Assembly (NCBI GenBank): GCA_945864765.1
Contig: CAMBDR010000356.1
Location: forward strand, 1-5,481
Length of the DNA: 5,481 bases
Origin: Janthinobacterium lividum
GTDB lineage: Bacteria; Pseudomonadota; Gammaproteobacteria; Burkholderiales; Burkholderiaceae_D
Direction: 5' to 3'
The notes beneath the pieces are model-generated. The model worked only from the letters and a program-made list of their open reading frames with translations. It was not told the DNA's origin and searched no databases. The position numbers and the translations under genes are program-made. Below, piece after piece: positions 1-5,481 of the stretch (its first letter is position 1; every line of letters begins with the position of its first letter).

Positions 1-69
1 CCCGGCGGCACCTCGCTGTTTTCAGATGCCGAGCTGATCCATGCACGGTTTGCCGCACCGATCAAATAA
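1..69 (+). CDS. 3' end of an unidentified plus-strand gene (partial)
   Basis: Reading from base 1 in frame 1 gives 22 sense codons followed by TAA at 67-69; the encoded tail begins PGGTSLFSDAELIHA and ends in APIK. The start lies outside the window. The composition looks like ordinary protein and the frame is open to the left edge, which fits the C-terminus of a gene converging on the transporter. I do not recognise the family. With so few codons, an open frame could also occur by chance, so this is a tentative call. Confidence 0.45.
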   Translation, partial: PGGTSLFSDAELIHARFAAPIK

Positions 70-104
70 AAATCAGGGCCAGCTTACACCCGGGCATTTA
101 CAGC

Positions 105-126
105 GGCAGGTAAATCATAACCTGCC
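105..126. terminator. Possible weak bidirectional terminator hairpin between convergent genes
   Basis: GGCAGGT (105-111) and ACCTGCC (120-126) form a perfect 7-bp stem with an 8-base loop. It sits 35 bp after the plus-strand stop and 23 bp after the transporter stop, where a shared terminator of convergent genes would be expected. Neither strand has a run of T directly after the stem, so it is not a canonical intrinsic terminator. On the minus strand a short T-rich tract occurs further on (about 65-76). The rest of 70-149 shows nothing else I can name. Confidence 0.3.
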
Positions 127-149
127 CTGCCTTGGTTCTGGTTCGGATC

Positions 150-2120
150 TTAAATTAATACATTCAGAACCGCGTTACCAATCCCCATCAGGGCGGCCCC
201 GGTAATCAAGCCAGCACAAACTGGCTCGCAACCTTCGACCCAGAAATCATGCCCCTTCGTGCCTTTTTCCCGCTTCAGGCTCATTAACCAAAATATCAGC
301 GCACCAAGCCACATGGCCAGCACCGAATCCGGCGGCAATACCACACCCAAGCCTATCGATACCGCCGAAAGCGGGAAACGGCCTTTGGTGACGACGCGGG
401 CAATTTCAAATACCAGTGCGGCGATGGCGGCCACGGTCATCGATATGATCACCGATGATGGCAAGCCCGAAACGCCGTTGGCGATTATTTCGGCCACGCC
501 TTTCCACTGCAGAGCACCCGGCATGGGAAACTTGTCGGAGATAATATTGTCAGTGGAAACCACGCCGTTTTTTGGCTGCATAAACAGCAAAAAGAACAGC
601 GGTACGCTGGCCAAGGTGCCGGAAACGATGCCAATCACGTGGCCCACCGCCTGATGGCGCGGTTTGCCACCCAACATATAGCCGGGCTTAATGTCGGACA
701 ACAGATTGGCCGCATTGCTGGCGACTTCCGCCGTCATCCCGGCTGGTATCAGGTTACTGGCCGGATTGGTGTGGTCGATGGCACCCATTGAGAACTGGGT
801 GATTTTGGCCAAGGCACCGGTCGGGGTCCAGGAAGTAAGTGCCATCGAATTGGTGCAAATAATGGTCAACACGAAAATCAAAGGCAGCGAAATAAAGGAC
901 AACAGCCAAGGGACGCCGAAAAAGAAATGGGTGAGGCAACCCGCGATGATGGAAAACACGGGTATGCCAATATAGGACACCATCAGCGGTAATTCGATGT
1001 CTTTCAACAAATCGGGGCCCTCGTCCACGATTTTTTCCGCTTTTTTGCGGAAGAACTTAAACATACCGGTAAACAATTCCGGTTTGGCCAGCAAGCCCAC
1101 CAATGCGCCCACCACCATCATCGTCACAGCCCACCACAGCGACCATTGGTTGACGATTTCGGCGCGGTTGATTTTCACGATGGCACCGGTTGCCTTGATT
1201 ACGCGGTTGTGGATGTCGCCCGACTGTATCATCATCGGTGCCAATATCACGAAATTGATGAATGCGCCCAACAGCAAACTGGTAGAGATGCGCATCCCCA
1301 TCAAGCCGCCGATGCCAAACATCGACAGGTCAAATGTCAGGTGCCAGCCCAGCACGCGGGTGTCAGTGCCCAATATTTTAGGTATCGCCAAACTCAGTTT
1401 GGTGGCGTATTCGTAATAATAATCGTCCAGCCTGTCATGAAACATCCAGATTTCACCGCTGAGGTTCAAAATTTTAACTTGCAGCAACTTCATCCAGCCA
1501 TCGCTTCGGATCACTTCATACGCAGCCGCCACCAGCGTGGAATACGCCAGTAATTTGGCCTTGTACATGCCCGCCGCAGCCTCCCCCGTGTAGAGTGCGT
1601 CCAGCACCACACCCGCAGCGCGCCCTTCGGGAAAGGGCAATTGTTCATCGTTAATAAAGCGGCGCTTCATGGGGAAGGCCACCAGTACCCCAAGTATGGA
1701 GACCAGCATCGGCCAAAGCATCATCTGCCACCAGGGAATGATTTGTCCTGTGACGATCATGTAAGCGGCCAGACAGGAGATCATGGGGGTGATCATGTAA
1801 CCGGCTGCGGTCGCTATCGATTGGGTACAGTTGTTTTCCAAAATGGTGAAATCGCTGGCCCAGCCCAGGCTGTGAAAGATGCGGAACATGGCAAACGATA
1901 AAATCACCGAGGTGAGCCCGACGCCGATCGAAATACCGGTTTTAGCACCGATATACATGGCGGTGGCGGCCAAAATGCCCCCCAGCAAAAAACCGGTTAA
2001 CGCGGAACGTAAGGTGAGTTGCGCCATATCGCCGCGATACACGTTTTCAAACCACCATTTGTCTTTTTGCCTGCGGGTCCAGGTTGCGATCTGTTCGTCG
2101 CTTAAGTGTAACAATGCCAT
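150..2120 (-). CDS. OPT-family oligopeptide transporter (complete)
   Basis: This 656-residue protein is predicted to sit in the inner membrane and import oligopeptides or metal-chelate compounds, probably by proton-coupled symport; that mechanism is family knowledge. It is strongly hydrophobic throughout, with more than ten likely membrane helices. Conserved OPT stretches include ILENNCTQS (about residues 93-101), LPFPEGRAAG (161-170), a block from GMTAEVASNA through SDIKPGYMLGGKPRHQ (about 461-490), and a C-terminal GLITGAALMGIGNA helix. The length is normal for bacterial OPT proteins. I chose the ATG at 2120, which opens MALLHLSDEQ, because AGAGGA precedes it. The in-frame ATG at 2162 lacks a ribosome site and lies about 5 bases from the predicted transcript start. 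The kinase gene lies upstream on the same strand, but this gene has its own promoter. The substrate (peptide, siderophore or other) cannot be read from the sequence. Confidence 0.94.
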   Translation of the reverse strand: MALLHLSDEQIATWTRRQKDKWWFENVYRGDMAQLTLRSALTGFLLGGILAATAMYIGAKTGISIGVGLTSVILSFAMFRIFHSLGWASDFTILENNCTQSIATAAGYMITPMISCLAAYMIVTGQIIPWWQMMLWPMLVSILGVLVAFPMKRRFINDEQLPFPEGRAAGVVLDALYTGEAAAGMYKAKLLAYSTLVAAAYEVIRSDGWMKLLQVKILNLSGEIWMFHDRLDDYYYEYATKLSLAIPKILGTDTRVLGWHLTFDLSMFGIGGLMGMRISTSLLLGAFINFVILAPMMIQSGDIHNRVIKATGAIVKINRAEIVNQWSLWWAVTMMVVGALVGLLAKPELFTGMFKFFRKKAEKIVDEGPDLLKDIELPLMVSYIGIPVFSIIAGCLTHFFFGVPWLLSFISLPLIFVLTIICTNSMALTSWTPTGALAKITQFSMGAIDHTNPASNLIPAGMTAEVASNAANLLSDIKPGYMLGGKPRHQAVGHVIGIVSGTLASVPLFFLLFMQPKNGVVSTDNIISDKFPMPGALQWKGVAEIIANGVSGLPSSVIISMTVAAIAALVFEIARVVTKGRFPLSAVSIGLGVVLPPDSVLAMWLGALIFWLMSLKREKGTKGHDFWVEGCEPVCAGLITGAALMGIGNAVLNVLI

Positions 2121-2123
2121 AAG

Positions 2124-2129
2124 TCCTCT
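2124..2129 (-). promoter_or_regulatory. Ribosome binding site that decides the transporter start
   Basis: Read on the minus strand, AGAGGA ends three bases before the ATG at 2118-2120. The GAGG core is complementary to the 16S rRNA tail, although the spacing is slightly short. No comparable purine-rich motif precedes the in-frame ATG codons at 2162 or 2027, so this site favours 2120 as the start. Confidence 0.6.
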
Positions 2130-2164
2130 ATCTTTAATTATTGTGTTGGTCAAATTGATCATGC

Positions 2165-2198
2165 CAGCGCGCCAATATAAAGAGATCCGGGCGCGCTG
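2165..2198. promoter_or_regulatory. Perfect 9-bp inverted repeat over the promoter, operator candidate
   Basis: On the plus strand CAGCGCGCC (2165-2173) and GGCGCGCTG (2190-2198) are exact reverse complements separated by 16 bases. In promoter terms, one arm overlaps the last two bases of the -35 box and runs into the spacer. The other begins immediately after the -10 box and covers the predicted start point. The arm centres are 25 bp apart, about two and a half helical turns. Placement over the RNA polymerase contact region suggests a repressor site. It could instead form a hairpin at the end of the kinase transcript, but no T tract follows. The binding protein is unknown. Confidence 0.5.
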
Positions 2199-2202
2199 TC
2201 AA
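2174..2202 (-). promoter_or_regulatory. Sigma-70-type promoter for the OPT transporter
   Basis: On the minus strand there is a perfect -35 box TTGACA (2202-2197), a 17-base spacer, and TATATT (2179-2174), which matches TATAAT at five of six positions. This is a near-consensus housekeeping promoter. Transcription should begin near 2167, giving a leader of about 47 bases before the ATG at 2120. The -35 box starts 20 bp after the kinase stop codon, so the transporter can be transcribed independently of the kinase. There is no extended -10 TG motif. Confidence 0.75.
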
Positions 2203-2222
2203 TGTAAAGCTGATGAGAAAAT

Positions 2223-5200
2223 TCACATTGACTCAGAAGTTTGGCTGCTTGCGGATTCAACGCAACAGGAGGCAGGCAAACGGATGGTGACGGTGGTGCC
2301 CAGACCCAATTGGCTATCGATACTGATTGTGCCATTCAATCTTTGTACAATATGATTGAATGCAATATGCAAACCCAAACCGACATGCCCGCCCGAACCG
2401 CTTTTGGTGCTGAAAAATGGGTCAAACACCTGAGGTAAATCATGCGGCGCAATGCCGCAACCGTTGTCGATAATTTGAATCACCGCACCATTGTCACGCC
2501 GCGCCAGCACCCGCAATTGCCCCGCCCGATTGTCGGGAAAGGCATGATTCAAGACATTGGCAAAAATACGCGCCAAAGCCTCGGTCAATGCCTCGGGTAC
2601 GATGTGCAAGACCAAACCTGGCTCCACTTCCAATACCACACTGCCACCACTTTGCTCCAGCGCGCCGCGCACCAGGGCAATCACCTCTTGCAGGTATTGC
2701 GCCATCACCACGCTGTGTACCCGGTCTACCTGATTCGGTGCCGAGATGGCTTTAAAGCTGTTCACCATTTCCACCGCCTGGCGCGCCGTGCGGTGGGCCA
2801 GCTCGGCATATTCCAGGCCTTCACAGGTAAAATTTTCCAGTTCGGACAGGGTGACTGATTCGTGCGTCAGCACCGCTTGTTGCTGATGCCAGATATCAAT
2901 CACGCCTGAAATCGCAATCAGGCTATTGCCCAATGGTGTGTTCACTTCATGCGCCACCCCGGCCACCAAGCCGCCCAGCGAGGCCATTTTTTCTTGCTGC
3001 ATTAATTGCCGCTGCACCGAATGCAGGGCATCCAGCGCTTGCGCGTTGGAAAAGGCAATCGCGCCATAGGCGCACACGGTACGGAAAATGAGACGCTCAC
3101 GCTCGCCATAGGCTTGCGCCTTGGCCGACTGCACCGACATCGCGCCCAAAACGCGCTGCCCGACCAATAAGGGCACAAACAGCGCGGTCAATAAAATTTT
3201 GGTGCCTTCCACATAGTTGGGCTTTTTCACATGGGGCTTATTTTCAACCAATACCTCTTGCCGCTCGCGCACGGCGCGCGCGGCCATCGAGGTGGGTGAG
3301 CCAAGTTCAATCGTGAGCTGCGGCAAAACCCGGCCTTCTTCCCGCGCAAAACAACAGACCAGAACTTGTTTATCTTCATCCAATTGATAAATGCTCATGC
3401 CTTCCATATCGAGCAAGCCCACCAGATGTTGATACAGCGCTTCAAAAACGGCATCTTGCTCCAGGTTGGCGGTAATGTCGCGCCCGACATCGCCCATTAA
3501 ACGCAAGGTGTCGGCAGTTTGCGCCAATTCGGCATTGGCACTGAGCAATTGTTGCTGTTTTTCGTCGAGTTCGGCGGTGCGCGAGCGCACTTGCTCAGTG
3601 AGCGCCAACTCACGTTGGCGCAAAATATAGGTGCGTGCCTGCACCACGGCGAGCACGGCGAGCAGCGCGAGAATCGTTTCTATCGTCCGCATCCACCAGG
3701 TTTGATGCCACGCAGGCAATACCCTCACCAGAATCGGGTTGGAGTCAGGCCCGAACAAGCCATTCCGGTTGGAACCGCGAAATTGCAAGTGATAGTCGCC
3801 CGGTGCCAAATTGGCGTAACTGGCCATGCGCCGCGTGGCATCGGTTTCAAGCCAGTCTTTGTCGTAGCCTTCCAGACGCCAGGCATAGCGATTTCGTTCA
3901 GGTGCGGAATAATCGAGTGCCGCCAGTTCAAAAGAAAAGTTATTCGCATTGGGCAAAATTTGGATGCCTTCCGACGAGGCGGCATTCATCAGCGCAATCG
4001 GGATCTGCTTGCCCCCGATCCGAACATCGGTCACGCGCACCGGCGGTCGATATTGGCTCAGTTCGAGTAATTCCGGGTCAATCACGGTCAAACCACCCGC
4101 GCCACCGAATAATATTTCATTTTTTCCGGTCACCGCGCCGACATCAGCCCAATAGGAGGCAATGGCAACACCTTCGGAGCGGCGCAAAGCCTGTACCTCC
4201 AGGGTGCGGCCATTGATGCGACCAATTCCCTCTTCGGTACTGACCCAGATATCGCCTGCGGCATCCTCCAACAATTTATTGGCACTGCTGCTAGGCAAGC
4301 CTTGTTCTTTCCCAATACGACGAAAGCGTGCCCGACCATCGGCATCACGCCGCTCCAGCAGACTAACGGCACCACCATTGCTACCAATCCACAAGCGTTT
4401 CTTACTATCCAACAAAATGGACGCAATACTGCCGAATGCCAAAGCAGTCGGATCGGTTCGATTCGGCAAAATGCGCTCGACCGTATGGTGAACGGTGTCC
4501 ACAATATTCAAGCCGTTTTCAGTGCCAACATAAATCTTACCATCGTTGCCCAGTTGCATGGCACTCACGCGTTGATCGGTGAGTTGCCCCACCACCTCGG
4601 GGTGCAAATCCACAATCTCGCCTTGCAAATTGAGATCCAGTCGCCACAGGCCATTAATCCCGCCTAACCAGATTTTATCGCGCTCAATCAACATGTATGA
4701 CGCGTCGCGAATCAAGGATTCGGCCGCACGTAAGGGAGAACTTTTACCGGGAGTCTGATCGATTTTGGGCAAGGGCACGGTTTGAAAATGCTGTCCATAG
4801 GGATCGCTACGAATCAAACCGGAGGCAGTGCCAATTATTACCTTACCGTCCGGCGCGGTGCCTATGGCAAAAATCTTGCCCAGATTTTGCCCGACATTGG
4901 TAATACTTTTTTTATCCGGGTTCAATATCGCTAACGAGCGGCTACCCAATATCAGCCAAATGGCATCATCTTTCACCGGCAACACACCCAGGACATCATT
5001 ATCACTCAAACCCTCGGTACGTCCATTCACGCCAAACAGGGTCAGTACACCTTGCTGCAGGGGGGCGTGTCGGCTCACGCCGCGCCCGGTCGCCACCCAC
5101 ATCAAGCCCGCTTGATCCCGCAATAAGCCCCATATGGTGTTGTCGGCCAGGCTTGTTGGCAAACTCACATCGTTGCGAATCGTACGCATGGTAAAGTTGC

Positions 5201-5481
5201 GGGTATCGACTGCAACAATACCTTGTCCATTGGTGCCCATCCATAGCACACCGGGTACGGCTTCAACGATGTTATCGATGCGTTCAATGTCCTTGTAATT
5301 TAGCGACAGCGCATGCGCTTGCAATTTTTCATCGAACCAAATCGCACCAGCCTCTTGCGTACCAACCCAAATCCGCCCATCGCTCGCTTGCATCAAGCTC
5401 ACCACCAATACGTTGGTGCCCAAGGTGCCGGGAAAGCGCAATAATTCGGCCTGGCCGTGAGCATCCACGCGCAACACACCC
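2223..5481 (-). CDS. Propeller/Y_Y_Y/GAF sensor histidine kinase (N-terminus beyond window)
   Basis: This is a membrane sensor kinase that should autophosphorylate on histidine and pass the phosphate to a separate response regulator. Residues are counted from the GTG at 5477, which is only a numbering origin because the frame stays open to the window edge. Residues 1-467 hold ten beta-propeller blades of the two-component-regulator type, such as DGRIWVGT, RLWIGSNGG and DIWVSTEEG. A Y_Y_Y domain follows (about 508-587), then one membrane helix (about 597-613), a coiled coil (615-660) and a GAF domain (672-812). HisKA has AGVAHEVNTPLGN with the phospho-acceptor at His843. HATPase_c has N-box Asn974, DNGCGI (1004-1009), FDPFFSTK (1018-1025) and the glycine-rich GSGGHVGLGL. 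No receiver or DNA-binding domain follows; the protein ends in a short Ser/Cys-containing tail. Upstream blades and a signal peptide are expected to the right of the window. The ligand is unknown. Confidence 0.95.
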   Translation of the reverse strand, partial: GVLRVDAHGQAELLRFPGTLGTNVLVVSLMQASDGRIWVGTQEAGAIWFDEKLQAHALSLNYKDIERIDNIVEAVPGVLWMGTNGQGIVAVDTRNFTMRTIRNDVSLPTSLADNTIWGLLRDQAGLMWVATGRGVSRHAPLQQGVLTLFGVNGRTEGLSDNDVLGVLPVKDDAIWLILGSRSLAILNPDKKSITNVGQNLGKIFAIGTAPDGKVIIGTASGLIRSDPYGQHFQTVPLPKIDQTPGKSSPLRAAESLIRDASYMLIERDKIWLGGINGLWRLDLNLQGEIVDLHPEVVGQLTDQRVSAMQLGNDGKIYVGTENGLNIVDTVHHTVERILPNRTDPTALAFGSIASILLDSKKRLWIGSNGGAVSLLERRDADGRARFRRIGKEQGLPSSSANKLLEDAAGDIWVSTEEGIGRINGRTLEVQALRRSEGVAIASYWADVGAVTGKNEILFGGAGGLTVIDPELLELSQYRPPVRVTDVRIGGKQIPIALMNAASSEGIQILPNANNFSFELAALDYSAPERNRYAWRLEGYDKDWLETDATRRMASYANLAPGDYHLQFRGSNRNGLFGPDSNPILVRVLPAWHQTWWMRTIETILALLAVLAVVQARTYILRQRELALTEQVRSRTAELDEKQQQLLSANAELAQTADTLRLMGDVGRDITANLEQDAVFEALYQHLVGLLDMEGMSIYQLDEDKQVLVCCFAREEGRVLPQLTIELGSPTSMAARAVRERQEVLVENKPHVKKPNYVEGTKILLTALFVPLLVGQRVLGAMSVQSAKAQAYGERERLIFRTVCAYGAIAFSNAQALDALHSVQRQLMQQEKMASLGGLVAGVAHEVNTPLGNSLIAISGVIDIWHQQQAVLTHESVTLSELENFTCEGLEYAELAHRTARQAVEMVNSFKAISAPNQVDRVHSVVMAQYLQEVIALVRGALEQSGGSVVLEVEPGLVLHIVPEALTEALARIFANVLNHAFPDNRAGQLRVLARRDNGAVIQIIDNGCGIAPHDLPQVFDPFFSTKSGSGGHVGLGLHIAFNHIVQRLNGTISIDSQLGLGTTVTIRLPASCCVESASSQTSESM

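Noticed and set aside
2165..2198. The inverted repeat as an intrinsic terminator for the kinase gene.
   Set aside because: The stem is GC-rich, but the loop is 16 bases and no T tract follows the second arm. Its registration with the promoter boxes fits an operator better.
2223..2273. A receiver domain or second gene at the C-terminus of the kinase.
   Set aside because: Only about 16 residues follow the HATPase_c domain, ending in a Ser-rich tail and TGA, which is far too short for a receiver.
1879..2355. A plus-strand open frame spanning the gap between the two genes.
   Set aside because: Most of it is antisense to the transporter start and the kinase end. It overlaps a good promoter and the product resembles no protein family I know.
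3519..4216. Two long overlapping plus-strand frames opposite the kinase.
   Set aside because: They are antisense to well-conserved kinase domains, have biased Arg/His/Pro-rich composition, and are explained by the codon structure of the real gene.
4130..4504. A 124-codon minus-strand frame inside the kinase.
   Set aside because: It is an out-of-frame shadow of the propeller region, which is clearly coding in its own frame.
5475..5477. GTG as the true start of the sensor kinase.
   Set aside because: The frame remains open to the window edge and the residues around it (GVLRVD) resemble the end of a propeller blade, so the real start lies outside.

Overview
The window carries two convincing genes on the minus strand and probably the last few codons of a third on the plus strand. 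The sequence looks like a chromosomal segment of a Gram-negative bacterium. Its base composition is roughly balanced to slightly GC-rich, judged by eye. The sensor kinase architecture and the bacterial-type OPT transporter would fit a beta- or gammaproteobacterium, but nothing here fixes the genus. I see no RNA genes, insertion sequences, CRISPR arrays or phage genes.

Layout from left to right: (1) positions 1-69, the 3' end of a plus-strand reading frame that I cannot identify; (2) positions 70-149, a short intergenic stretch between convergent genes, with a 7-bp hairpin that may serve as a weak shared terminator; (3) positions 150-2120, minus strand, a complete OPT-family (oligopeptide transporter superfamily) membrane protein; (4) positions 2121-2222, an intergenic region with a near-consensus sigma-70 promoter for the transporter and a perfect 9-bp inverted repeat bracketing the -10 box, which looks like an operator; (5) positions 2223-5481, minus strand, a large sensor histidine kinase whose N-terminus lies outside the window. 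From N to C its parts are beta-propeller repeats, a Y_Y_Y domain, one membrane helix, a coiled coil, a GAF domain, HisKA and HATPase_c.

How the parts may work together: the kinase lies just upstream of the transporter on the same strand, 102 bp before the preferred transporter start. The propeller and Y_Y_Y portion should face the periplasm and sense a ligand there, while the GAF and kinase modules should be cytoplasmic. The kinase has no receiver or DNA-binding domain, so its response regulator must be encoded elsewhere, perhaps just beyond the right edge. The transporter has its own promoter, so it need not be co-transcribed with the kinase. A regulatory link between the two (sensor of extracellular substrate, importer of that substrate) is inferred from adjacency only. 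The most interesting non-coding element is the inverted repeat laid precisely over the transporter promoter.
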